From positions 39,411,549-39,475,548 of the forward strand of contig CP136067.1 in assembly GCA_032622095.1 (NCBI GenBank): a stretch of DNA of 64,000 nucleotides. Reading direction: 5' to 3'. The notes beneath the pieces are model-generated. The model was given only the letters and a program-made list of their open reading frames with translations, had not been told where the DNA came from and ran no database searches. Both the position numbers and the translations under genes were made by a program. This document shows positions 1-11,978 of the stretch, piece by piece; the stretch's first letter is position 1, and each line of letters opens with the position of its first letter. This stretch comes from Siphonodentalium dalli. Lineage: Eukaryota > Mollusca > Scaphopoda > Gadilida > Siphonodentaliidae.

Positions 1-797
1 TAGGAGATCACGCTTACCCGGATCTAATAGGCATCTAACGGCATTCTGTCTCTCGTCTGATGATTGGATGGTATGCAGCCGCCACGACGGACTAGTAGTT
101 GTGGTTTCCAAAGCTAAAAAAATATCCATTATTTTAAAGAAAAATAAGCATTTCGCTGCTTAGTTAGCAACGAAGTAGTCAGTCCGTTCGCTCGTGTGCG
201 TTATAATTGATGTCCATGAGATATAGGCTATCTTGACTTGAACATTTTTGATTTGCGTAATATATTTAAAGGGAATGAGGCACACTTTTTTTCAACTTAT
301 GAAGCCCCTCTCCCGATACAATATAATAGCACACATGTAATCAATGTCACGGTATAAACGTATTTACATTGTGATTAGTTTTGAGAAAAATAATTTTGAT
401 TGCCTTCCGGAGGTGTGGAAATTTGTGTTTAAAACAATGTCGCTACATTATGAATATTCGGTAGAATTAGCGAGTGCTAATATATAATCTATTAGTTTAT
501 GTTCGGAGGTAACAAAATAAAAGTAGACAATCATGTACTCGATATTGTTTTTTTTGTAGTGCCCTTGAAGACAGTACGTATAATTAATAAGAACGTGAAT
601 GTTTGTGGGGGAGGTTGGTTGGTATATTGATATAGGCTATCATTTAGAGGCCTATGGTTACTAGACGTGGTCAGGGACGTATCGACAGGTATGTATAAGC
701 CCTCAAACTTTGGTAATAATTTTTAACATTTGGAAATGTAATGACTGACACAACATTAGCTGGACATTTACACCACATATATAATATATTTGGAATC
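1..797. other. Intergenic DNA, nothing recognised
   Basis: AT-rich, with frequent stops in all frames. No RNA gene or transposon terminus was seen. The last ~20 bases begin a 21-bp direct repeat (GGAATCCTATTAGGGCCACT) that recurs at about 1,160. Confidence 0.6.
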
Positions 798-1044
798 CTA
801 TTAGGGCCACTTCCTAATGGCGCTTTCGGCGCGCGCCGAAAGCGACAAAAAGTCCGCCATTAGTAACGCGCCGAAAGCGACAAAAAGTGCGCCGAAAGCG
901 ACAAAAAGTGCGCCGTTACGGCGCACTTTTTGTCGCTTTCGGCGCTTTCGGCGCTTTCGGCGCTTTCGGCGCACGCCGAAACATACCATAATGGCGCACT
1001 TTTTGTCGCTTCCGGCGCGCGCAATTAGGGAGTGGACCTAATAG
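798..1044. mobile_element. Fold-back element with GC-rich palindromic core
   Basis: The left arm starts CTATTAGGGCCACTTCCTAA and the right arm ends AGTGGACCTAATAG, its near-perfect inverse. The arms continue inward through GCGCGCGCCGAAAGCGACAAAAAGT and its complement, in pieces, for about 60 bp. The centre is a run of GCGCTTTCG / CGAAAGCGC units in both orientations, so the whole 247 bp could form one long hairpin. The two short ORFs across it (one per strand) are repeat artefacts. GC content is far above the flanks. Confidence 0.7.
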
Positions 1045-1157
1045 TATGCCTAATGGCGCATACGGACAGACGGACATACTGATAACATAATACGACCTTT
1101 TTTTTTTTAAAAGGGCGTATAAAAATCAAACAATGAGAATAAAGTCAACATATATTT

Positions 1158-1290
1158 ATGGAATCCTATTAGGGCCACTTTAAAATTGGATGTTTCGTAC
1201 GTTACTTGTGGGGTGCACCCCACAAGTCATGCAAACAAAAGATCGCACCTCACAAGTACCCTGTCATGCGTATGGACGTCCGTCCGTCCG
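1158..1290. repeat. Repeat edge plus 24-bp perfect palindrome
   Basis: About 21 bp (GGAATCCTATTAGGGCCACT) repeats the sequence at the left edge of the preceding fold-back element. At 1,204-1,227 there is a perfect 24-bp palindrome, ACTTGTGGGGTG followed by its inverse, and a partial echo (CCTCACAAGT) follows. The function is unknown. Confidence 0.5.
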
Positions 1291-1795
1291 TTAACATTTT
1301 TGGTTTCCGAACGATAACTCCAGTTTGGAATATTTGATCTGAACAAAGTTGGTATGTGTATTTCCCACCTAAAGATACAGGCCAAGTTCGAATATGGGTT
1401 ATGTCCAGTTATTTTTTACATGAGTTACGGCCCTTTTTCGACTTGGAATTTTACCGTCTGTTAACATTTTTGGTTTCTGACCGATAACTCCAGTTTGGAT
1501 TATTTGATCTGAACCAAAGTTGGTATGTGTATTTCTCAGCTAAAGATACAGGCCAAGTTCGAATATGGGTTCCGTCCAATTATTTTTACATGAGTTACGG
1601 CCCTTTTTCGACTTAGAATGTGACCAATTTCATAACATTTTGGTTTCCGACCGATAACTCCAGTTTTTATTATTTGAGCTGAACCAAAGCTGGTAGGTGT
1701 ATTTCCCAGCTAAAACTACACGCCAAGTTTGAATATAGGTTCTGTCTAATTATTTTTACATGAGTTATGACCATTTTTCGACTTAGAATTTGACC
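1291..1795. repeat. Tandem repeat, three ~170-bp copies
   Basis: Three head-to-tail units each contain TAACATTTTTGGTTTCCGA, then CGATAACTCCAGTTT, then GGCCAAGTTCGAATATGG, then CATGAGTTACGGCCCTTTTTC. Copies begin near 1,291, 1,461 and 1,632. Copy 3 is the most diverged. A tail at about 1,895-1,935 (GGGCGTATTTTGCCACGCCC) ends the block. It is probably part of a dispersed non-coding repeat family. Confidence 0.75.
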
Positions 1796-4700
1796 ACATT
1801 TTGGCATTGAAATTAGGGGTACATGTATATCAGATTTTCTTTAAATGTAAGCTCAAAGTATTATCTTATTTTGCGATAGTACAATTCGAAATGGCTAAAG
1901 GGCGTATTTTGCCACGCCCTAGCGATGCTCTTGTTAAACATGTAATTAGTTTTTTGACCCAAAAGTAGCATATGATTCTATTTTTTTTTTCAAACATTTT
2001 TTTCATCTGGACATGTTAAGGTGGACGCCACAGCGGATACACCCAATCTAGCTACATCACAGTTCCGTTAATGGATCAGCAGTTTGCATTGTCGTGTCTC
2101 TACCAGAAACCACAAATAGGTTACATTGGTGTAACTAGGGGTCGGAGTGACATCTAGCGGATACGGGAGGAATATATAGGAGAGAATAAAATAGACACTG
2201 GGCCCTGATTGGTCAATAGCATTGTGTGCTTTTCGAATAAAAAAATCATCCCACCACTTCCCTATGATTTCCCATAGGTAAAATAACCATTGGCACAGGA
2301 ATTAACCCTTTATAGTGAAGTTTGACTTTTTTTGTGTGGTTTAAAATATGACAGTATTTTTGTATGCGGTTCTGTCACTAGTTACCAAAACACAAGATTT
2401 AAAGGCGAATTCTCTGCTAGACAGACATGTTTTTTTTTTGTGTAAAAAGTTTCCCAAAATGTCAATTTTGCAGATTTAAAGAAAATTTGTGTCCCAACAT
2501 TTATATTGCCAACAATATACGCTAAACGTTAGCACTGCTGCCTATGGAAAACATTTACACCAGTGTAACCTATATCATCAAAGTTAAAATTACGCCACAT
2601 ACCATCTTGCCGACAATTCAACTACAGTGATTATACCATTACATCAGCTATGTCTTTTGTTGATCGTTTTATATGAAGATGTTATGACCAGTTAATAGAA
2701 ATCCATCAGCACTTGTAATATATTTTCGTCTGTCGGTATACCTGAATATCCTTCCAGATATACCATTGCAATGTATATTTAAAACAATATTAAAATACCA
2801 ATATTGACAGTACCAAGGACAAAGTTCCCAAGATCGATTTCGCGTAAAACCACACCAATTATCAAGACCATTATAAAGTTTATAAATCGGTCCAAAATAG
2901 CCCTTAGTGTGTCGTATTGGGAAACAAAATTATTTTCATTTGACATATAACCCATCGAAATTGAACGAACCGAAGTCGATATATAGTATAGGAAATTTGC
3001 CGAATAAATCAGGTCATCTTGTGTGTGAGCTCAGTGGTGTTGGACCCAGTTATAGTATCAATATTTGCGAACAATAACATGTGGTGGTCGTGTACTCATA
3101 TGCTTTGACATAACATGCACATATAATTATGTTCAACAAGTCATTCCGAAGCCACCCATGCATTCCTTTTTTATTTCCCTCGGTGTGTTTGGGCACGATT
3201 TGTTCAACTTGTTGTTCAGGTTCAATTTTCAATGACAAGAATTCGCGAGATTGTGTGGAAACATGAACATGTATGTATTCGCAAACTTACAGGTATCATG
3301 TTGTGTGGTTTGTCCTCCTGTGTAACCTCCTCCTGGTTTCACTGGATGAAGATATACCTGTCTCCGTGGAACCCAACTCCGGAACTGCAACCAAGATGCC
3401 ACTTCTAAAACAAATATGTCCTAATGCAATGGGCAATCACCAGTCTAAAACGAAGCTGACTTTATTTTCGTACATTCCGATTTTCCAGAACCACCGCACA
3501 CGCGGGAATGGGGTGTACAAAGCTTTGATTGTTCATTCCGTACATCCGGTATCATTAACCCACATGGTGTCTCCGACATCGGAGTAATGGTTAAAATTTA
3601 TCTTATCATCATTCAGAGGATTATATCTATCGCTTTGTTGAACAATACTATCCTCTATTTTACATATGTTTCACGAATCAGTACTTCCTGACCATTCAAT
3701 AGAACCACGAACATACATGTAGCTTCAGAGTTCACGATGTCCGTGGCTACATTGGCTGATGTCCAATTCGTTTTAGAAAATGGTCTAAGAAAAGTTCATC
3801 TGGCCAATTGTGTTGATCGAAAAATGTGACATCTATCTGGGCCGACATTGGTCCCACCATATACGTGCGCGGTATTAATAATTGGCTACATGTGAATACA
3901 TGCGATATACGTGTGACCCGCAATAGGTTTGATGTTATTATTTTTAAGGATCATAGTACCCAGATATTTACCTTGAAATTGGGAAACTTGTTTGGTCAAT
4001 TGTTGTTTCGGAATTGTTTTATCATTTTTATTTTACAGTTAGCTTCTTTTTTATCAAATACATGCAGAAGCGACTAGACAGTTTCCTAATTCGTACCACG
4101 GTTGGGTGGCATACAGTAATCCACATCATCGATGGCAACGCTCAGTGACTGCAGTGGACTCTGGGGATACTGGCTTCGTTATTTTGAAGAAAAAAACTAG
4201 TACAATAACGTAATTTACAACACTGTGTATTTAGAACCGCAGTATACGTAGTTACGGCATCATTTTTGGGCATAACTACAATTTCGCATCGGAGCAGATG
4301 GCCAATAGTTATATCACAATTTCATAAGTTTAACACATCACTAAAGATTAAATAGTGCGGAGACGGTTTTCTAATTTCTGTTTACACCACAGACAATCCA
4401 GAGATTAACCACATGAATCACGTTTATAATATCACGTATTCATTTCAAATCGTCGAACAGACCATTTTCGGATACACTATAGGGAACTTCTTTAATTTCC
4501 CGATATTTCCAATTCCGTTGCTTATTCTGAATACACTCAGCACATATTCCCATCGCACCTCATGCACATTTTATTTCCACAACCGTTATATATGTAGAAA
4601 ATCGGTTGTTGATAGATTTCGCATTACAAGTTGAGTAGACAGTGTACTCGACAACTCAGTCAAAGCTTCTTGGAACTATAATTACACCAGCGTTGAATAA

Positions 4701-5099
4701 TTGTTGAGCAAGCTAAAAGTCAACGAGATTTTCAGTGTTGGTCATTGATTATGGCAATGACGAAATAACTTGACTGATCAGTTGCATTATACTAAAACAG
4801 CAAGCAATATTTCGATTCAGCGCGTATACTAGTACACACACGAAGCTATATTGATGCAGTGAATTGTTGATGGCGCAATTCATTAACAACAAAAGTACCG
4901 AAAACCAGCACATTATCTGCATATAATTGAATGTTTATAGATAATCTGTTTAGAATCGCTTCATTTTAAGTCGACAATGTGCTGAAAATGAGAACATTTT
5001 TGTCACATCACATAATAAGGCGATATGTGCAGACAATGACACAAAAAAAAAATTCACGACTTTTCAGGTGTATGCCCTTTAACTTGTGTTTTCTCTGTG
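1796..5099. other. Intergenic DNA, no gene supported
   Basis: Only short ORFs are present. One of 104 codons at 3,273-3,587 (+) begins with a hydrophobic stretch but has no recognisable domain and is of a length expected by chance, so it is not annotated. Around 4,911-5,034 the sequence (CACATTATCTGC, CGACAATGTGCTGAAAATGAGA) is a diverged relative of the repeat block at 23,090-23,790, on the opposite strand. Confidence 0.5.
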
Positions 5100-5215
5100 G
5101 CCCGCGCCATACAACGAAATAACGGGTAAGAGTCCATTATCTGCTTATTTCAGAATCAAATAATCACATTATGTACATATTTCCACGAGGATATGTTGCA
5201 ATTTTAATTGAGTTG
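5100..5215. repeat. Dispersed repeat, copy 1 of 3
   Basis: The segment containing CGAAATAACGGGTAAGAGTC, TTATTTCAGAATCAA and GGATATGTTGCA recurs in diverged form at about 7,136-7,240 and 18,955-19,090. It is probably an old interspersed element with unclear ends. Confidence 0.5.
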
Positions 5216-8200
5216 CCCGTCTAAACAATTGTCACCAATCATTTGATAATCCAACTATTGGTCGGTTCCGACTGATATTTAGTTTCAATTTACAAAGCTC
5301 TAAATTGACTAAATGAAACAAAATTTTGGGTTATTATGAAACTCACTGTGCCTCAATTTTTTACCGACTAAACTTCAATTAATAAAGGCAGCTAATTAAT
5401 AAAGTCTGCTAATATTAGGTTACAACCAATCCAATATTTAGTATAGTTCATCAACCCAACATAAGGTCACCCAAGGGGTAAGTTACAAAATCTGACTATA
5501 TATTTAGTCAATTTCAACTGTATTAATTTGGTAATTAAATATTTAGTCATCAAGCTGAAAAAAGGTATGTAAGCTTGGTGCGTAGTAGCAATAGGAGGCT
5601 TTCAAAGTATAACTGTTAACAAAATAATATAAAAGGAAATAATTTATTCGTCATTGCAGAGTCATTAAGAAAATCCCTAACAATATTCTTGCAGTTGATA
5701 CCTTTGTTCACAAAATACTACATGTGTGTTTGTGAATTTGTACAGCAAAGTATGTTTCAAAATCCACGCATATATCCCTTCAAATTAGACAGTGATCACC
5801 AATGCTTGAAGCGAATGATTCTCGGTAAATGTGGGTGTTAATCCTACATCCGAATAGTCAATTCTTGTTAATAGGGAGGGTGAATCATGAGCAGCAGTTA
5901 AGAAAATATGGAATTACAAGACATAGTTATTACACACTAATATCATAGTTTTCACACATTTGCATAAGTCATGTCCATAACTTCGATAAACCAAGAGGTC
6001 TGAGACTGAATTATAAATATATCATTTGGGTTCAGGAATAATAATTATTTTTAGTAAGTGTGTGCTATAAAACATGTGTACGAGCCTTTTTGTTGAATCC
6101 AGAATACCGGTATACATGTACATTGTCATCTTCCCCTAGATAGGCCCCACCCTGGATATCCCATATCACACATGACAAAGCATATTTTCTCTTCACACAT
6201 GTAGGAATTAGTATGACCTGAAATGTCAATGTTTTTCAACACAATTCAGTTGAACCCACCAGCTACATGACAAAACTAATCACCTTGTGATTATATTGTT
6301 CAGTTTGCTTTATATAGCCGTGAATCGGTGTAGCATTTCCGTGGTAACATTTGTTTTAGTCTGGTGGGGTTGGGGTAGAGGTGGAATGCGTGGAGATGTC
6401 GTGTTGATCTCCCTCACCCAACAGATGCATGTTATAATTATCACATTGTATTGTCATGGACGTCGAGAAATTGGAATATGGAGCTGGTGGGTGGCTGGAA
6501 GATATCCAGACCTTGACACACCCCACCCCTGACTCAAACAACATATTCTCTCCAAAAAGTTACAACCTCACCGTTTCATTACCATGCATATAAAGCAGAA
6601 TAAGCAAAACAAACATGCGTCATCTGCAGCTGCTGGTTGGGAAGATATCCAGACTGGGACAACTCCCCCACCAAACCCTGACGCAAATATATGTTCTTGG
6701 AAATGTTCATTTCTCACCTGTTCATGACTATTTCTTGCAAACAAATAATAAGGTAATTAGTTGTCATATATAGCTCTTGAGTGCATGTGTTACAATGGCT
6801 GAGTTGTCACACTGCGAATTTAGGGGTATGATTTTGAACTATCCCCAAATATGGCTCGAAAGGCCCCATGTTCATTATGGTGGACCAAGCAAGCATTGTC
6901 GCCATTGATTTATTACAAGCAACCACTTATACAAGTCGATTGAGAGACAGGCGTTTCACTGAATGGGATAAGAAACCTCGGCCACATTTCAAGAAACTGA
7001 CTATGATGTGCGAAAGACAGCTTCACAATTGAGCCGTCTTCACGTGGTAAGTTTTTTGAACATGAGATTTTCTATTGCATTCTTTGATAACACACATTAT
7101 ATGCCAGCGCATTCGTTAAACCGATGTTTGCCTCCAATAACGGTTAAGAGTCTATTATCTGCTTATTTAAGAATAAAATAACCACATTACGTACCTATTC
7201 CACATTGGTCGATTATGCGTGTATTTCCGTGACGATATAATGGACAACTGGGCAATTAAGCTCTAGAACACCAACACCTTGCAATAATAAGGCCGTTGAC
7301 ACCGTATGTCTTTAAAATCTGATCACCCAGCCAATTTACCAACAGGCAATAATGCTGAAAGTGTGATTTTTAACAAATGCTAACTGTTTTCAATCAAGCG
7401 ACATTCAGAAGAAGGTTAGAAAATCATTGGGATAATTACCAGTATTGCTCACAATGTGCTGCGTTTACAATGTTTTCAATTCGTTGGGAATTTCAAAACG
7501 ACCGAATGAATAACATAACAGATTCTGGATATTTTAATAGTGGGTCTTTTTTGACATATTTATATGCATGGTATTATAAGATGGGAAAATCACTCTGATT
7601 CGAGGTAAAATTGGTTTCAGAAACACATTTTTGCAAACTATTCAATTATTTTACATCCCTACCACTACCTATACATATACATTTACTAGTATTCTTTAAA
7701 TTTAACACGACAATTAAAATATGATCATATGCATTGCACATATAATTCTTAATTTAAAACTCCAACTTCGAACCCCGAAGAAAGTTTTCAAAATGTCTGG
7801 GTCAATGCTGAAATATCGCATACAAAACTGCATGCCAATAGAATGGTTACTATCTGTTAGATCGAAATTATATTGACAACGGGGGTGACAGGAAGACAGC
7901 CAATCCTGGTTATGCCACTCCCTCACAATAATTACACTTGATTTTTGATATATTATTGTTGCTTTGTTCTAAACTAATTATTGTGTGAATAAAACATCTA
8001 ACATTTGTATTATTACTCTGTTGTGTTCTGGGCAAGGTGTTAAAATATATGTTATGGGCTTAAACGACATATCAAGGGCATGCCATTCTCATTGTTTTCT
8101 GTTTACAATTTATACATATCTTACCTGGGGTCAATACTATGAAACTTTTTCTTTGTAAGAATCTACAATTGTTTGTAAGAAATAACAATTTATCATTCCG

Positions 8201-8333
8201 CCAATACTATGAACCTACGATTACAAACATAAATCACAAATAGTACGTGTTCTTTGTATTTACAAATATCTCCCATCACAAAGAATGTTCGAGTACTATG
8301 AAACATAATTTTTCAGTTTTCGCACCCTTAACC

Positions 8334-8336
<3 letters not shown>
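5216..8336. other. Intergenic DNA, repeat relics only
   Basis: No gene seen. A second copy of the dispersed repeat lies at about 7,136-7,240. The short ORFs at 6,287-6,544 and 7,377-7,598 lack any recognisable domain. Confidence 0.5.

Positions 8337-8408
<72 letters not shown>
8337..8408. repeat. (AT)n microsatellite
   Basis: About 36 uninterrupted AT dinucleotides. A shorter TA run lies near 12,988-13,008. Confidence 0.95.
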
Positions 8409-8410
<2 letters not shown>

Positions 8411-9217
8411 ATGATACGCAGGGACGTGGCGACAAGGGGTCGATTCACCCCCTCGTGAACATATTTTGTCAGCTGGAAATTTCAAGTACAACCCACAGGG
8501 ACGTCGCGACAAGGAGTTGGGTTATGTTTGTCGCTCCAAACATTTTATCAACACGTTCAACAGCTGGAAATTTGATACCTGAAACAACATGAATTGGAAA
8601 TTTTACAACAACAATAGGTTGAACTTGTTCTGTTATTTTGTTTTTTCCAAAACAATTATTAGGGGGTATGTTTTGTTTTAGACCAACATTTGCATATTTA
8701 CCTCCTTTGGTCAAAAGTTTGGATTGAAATGGCCTATATTTAGAAATTGTAAAACCTTATGGGGTGTCAGCTTGGATGTGATGTAGCAGTATGTGTTCCT
8801 TGTAACTACTGTAAGTTACAACGTTAAGAACTTGTCTAGAATGTCTATATAGGGTGTCAAACATAAATTGTCGATTTTCACATCCTTAAACCAGAGCATA
8901 TAAGTTCATCACCCTGGTAATTTTTATTAATGTTATGCCTCAGTCATGTTGGCTGATCTAAGTTAGTCATCCTGAGGAAAAACGTTTGACTAAGATATGT
9001 TAGTCATATTGACTAAGTTTTGTTATCAGCGTAGAAAAATTAAAATACTTTCCTCTTGATACACGATTCCATCGTTATGTGGAATTTATAGGCATATATT
9101 TTTTCAAAGGGTGCATATGGAAATTATAGGATGGACACCCCGTCGCCAAACTGACCCCATATATAGCCACGTCCCTGTCTAGATATATTATAAGATATCG
9201 GAGCATTTTGAAATTAT
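8409..9217. repeat. Dispersed GGGACGTGGCGACAAGG repeats in non-coding DNA
   Basis: A short repeat, CAGGGACGTSGCGACAAGG, occurs at about 8,419-8,437 and 8,496-8,514. Inverted fragments (CCACGTCCCTG) occur near 9,168 and 9,547, flanking the SINE-like block. ORFs here lack domains. Confidence 0.45.
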
Positions 9218-9545
9218 AAAATGACACTCCTATTGGTTTGGTTTGGTTTATTAGGGTTTATCGTCGTTCTAGCCGCTAGGCCACATAGGACGTTGTCAAT
9301 TTTACGGGTGGAGGAAAGACCATGCAGAGGCTTGATTTCACCGAGAAATCGTCCCACTGCGTGTAGAAACCACCGACCCCCGGAAAGCAACTGACAAACT
9401 TGCCCAGATACACGATTCCGGTCACCCTCCATATGACGGGGTTAGAACCAGCTTCGTCAGCGCTGGACGGCCTGTAACGGTGTAATGCACCTGTCATTCT
9501 ACCGACTGGCACTCTACCGCACCACTCCTATAACCGAGACCAGTA
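9218..9545 (-). mobile_element. tRNA-derived SINE-like element
   Basis: Read on the minus strand, the head contains an A-box-like TGCGGTAGAGTGCC and, about 70 bp on, a B-box-like GGTTCTAACCCC. These are the two halves of a Pol III type 2 promoter. The 3' part runs through CCTAGCGGCTAGAACGACGA and ends in a short-repeat tail of CCAAACC units. A tRNA-like head, an unrelated body and a simple tail make up the SINE plan. I cannot name the family. The ORFs on this block are incidental. Confidence 0.5.
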
Positions 9546-10204
9546 GCACGTCCCTGCTTCGATACACCCCTCCCGATAAAATGGAGCCTCGTTACTGCCT
9601 CGATGTGTTATGATAACAGTAGCGGATCAGTTTGAAATAATAGAATGGTCACAATATATATAATGCTGTACCATCAAAATAATATTTTATTTTCACAAAC
9701 TGAATGGTTGTAAATTTGTAATTTGTAAAAAAAATGATACCAAATTGTTTGTAGTACTCGTTATTACACTGACTTGTACTTACATACACACACTACAAAC
9801 GCACCGTTTAATTGTTAACTTGCGCAGACATGTGGTCATCAACTTAGTAATCCGTGAACCGATTGGATAGCTCTGATAAGCGTTCACCTCTCAACTTATG
9901 ATTGGTTATTTCTTTTGTAACTTTGGCCCGCCGTGATTCAATATATTGCTAATCACTCACAGGCAAAGGTTTGTCCGTAAGCAATCTACAACAAGAAAAC
10001 CATAGTCAGAAATGGTAACGCCACCAAGATCGTATTATTAGCCATAAATATAAATAATAATACAATTATTCTATAAACTAGCTTTCAAATTTTATGCGGG
10101 AAATTTGCGTACTTCCATATTTCAAGTTTTCCCGTTTCTCGTGGCATACATTACTTTCATCAAACTGTCTTCTTTATTACACAAGCTGATAGGCCCGACT
10201 TCAC
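9546..10204. other. Intergenic DNA, nothing recognised
   Basis: AT-rich DNA with no ORF or repeat of note. Confidence 0.5.
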
Positions 10205-10745
10205 CCGGGCTGTTTCCCATCTGCTTTCCGATGAAAGGTGCGATTTGACCTTCAATTGACTATTTCGAAAGTCAAGGTCAGGGTCATGATTTGTCCAGTC
10301 CAAAACACCCCCACCCGTAGAAAACTACCCATAGGTATCAAATTTCGTCGAAATCCGTCCGTTTTACCCAACTCGACCTTTAATTAACAATTTTGAAGGT
10401 CAAGGTAAGGTCAGAGTCATGATTTGACCCGTCCAAAACACCCCCCCCCCCCGACAAAAGTACCCATAGGTATCAAATTTCGTCGAAATCTATCCGTTTT
10501 ATCCAAGTTGACCTTTGATTGGCCATATTGAAGGTCAAGGTCAGGCCGAGGTCACGATTTGACCCGTTCAAAACTCTCCTCGGACCAAAGTATCCCTAGG
10601 TATCAAATTTCGCCGAAATTTGTCCGTTTTACCCAAATTGACCTTGCATTGACAGTTTTAATGGTCAAGGTCAGGTCGGGGTCACGATTTGACCCGTTCA
10701 AAACACTTCCCGGACACAAATACCCATAAGTATCAAATTACGTTG
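10205..10745. repeat. Tandem repeat (~130-150 bp, four copies) with AAGGTCA motifs
   Basis: Each unit reads TTGACC, a short A/T gap, GGTCAAGGTCAGG, GTCAYGATTTGACC, CAAAACACYCC, then ATAGGTATCAAATTTCGTCG. Starts are near 10,250, 10,375, 10,510 and 10,640. The later units carry the nuclear-receptor extended half-site TCAAGGTCA or a one-base variant. A C-run marks unit 2. Confidence 0.75.
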
Positions 10746-11186
10746 AATTCTATGGAAAGCTGAGGAGGACATGTTGGTTGCTAATTGCTAGATATACGAC
10801 GCGGTATTTTGAAGGTGTTTCAAACTAGGAGATAGAAGTATTCTGCCTTTCAAATGGTGATGAATTATAGTAGTTTATTCAAATTTTATGGCATAAATTG
10901 TTATTAAAACCGTATATACTATAAAAAATTAATGACTCGAAAATTAAGTGGGCCTTTAAACAAAGTCACAATTGCATTTAGGCTCATCTCATACTCGTCC
11001 ATTCAGCGATATTCTACTGCGCAGTTTGTTATAGCGTCCAGTATTTATTGAGCGTTATACCCCCAACTGTTATAATTCGCCTTTAGCAGGCGTACTCTTG
11101 CCTCAGATTATTGAGATATTAGGTCACACATAATCACATTAAATCGCATCGTAACATAGCAATTGTGTGGGCTCCTTGGCGTGAAT
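10746..11186. other. Intergenic DNA, nothing recognised
   Basis: No ORF, RNA or repeat of note. Confidence 0.5.
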
Positions 11187-11978
11187 ATGTAATGAGAAAT
11201 AAGGTCATACGTAATGACATTAAACTCAAGAAAACCCTCGAAAACAAAACAAAATCACATTTAATGTTTTACGTTATTTCCTTCATAAAAAGAATCTTCG
11301 TGATAATGAACCCTCTCGTTACTTTAGAATATAGAATTAACCTTAAAATAAAAAAAATCTTTGGAACACAGAACCTTCGGAATAACGAACCTTCGGATTG
11401 GTGAACCTTCGGAATAGCGAACATTCAGAGAAATTTCGGAATAGTGGACCTTCGGGATAGTGAACCTTCGGAATAGAGACATGCCCCCCAATATTCATAT
11501 TATATGCCCAGAGTTCAAAGGTATGGACCCATAAAATTCTAAACTTGGCCCTTAAAATATTGAACTCCAAATTGGAGCACACACAGAACACCACTTAAGT
11601 CAACTGAACCTATGTCATGTCCCAATGCGGGAGGGTCCATATATACCACAACATTCATAGTATATGCCAAGAATTCAAAGGTATGGGCCCACGTAATGAC
11701 ATAAAATCTCAAGAAAACCAGCGAAAACAAAACAAAATCACATTTAATGTTCTAAGTTAAGTTATTTCCTCCTGTATCTGTATCGGTGTGCGCGCATGAT
11801 CAGTTCGGATGTGAGCGCACACTCCATATAAAGAATCTTTGTGAAAATGAACCCTCTCAAATTAGTCTCAATACTTTAAAACATAGAATTAACCTAAAAA
11901 TAACAAAAACCTTCGGAATAGAGAACCTTCGGAATAGCGGACCTTCGGGATAGCAAACCTTCATAATAGAAGCATGTC
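11187..11978. repeat. Direct duplication containing a CCTTCGGAATAG minisatellite
   Basis: Two copies of about 290 bp, near 11,187-11,480 and 11,687-11,978. Each contains GTAATGACAT, CGAAAACAAAACAAAATCAC, AGAATCTTYGTG and then a decayed ~17-bp minisatellite of GAACCTTCGGAATAGCG units. Copy 1 has about eight units and copy 2 about four. The ORFs across it are artefacts. Confidence 0.7.

Noticed and set aside
798-1044. CRISPR-like appearance of regularly repeated GCGCCGAAAGC units
   Set aside because: The units are in both orientations without unique spacers, the genome is eukaryotic, and the structure is a fold-back element.
3273-3587. 104-codon ORF with a hydrophobic N-terminus
   Set aside because: It could pass for a secreted peptide, but it has no domain, no splice or promoter context and no second line of evidence.
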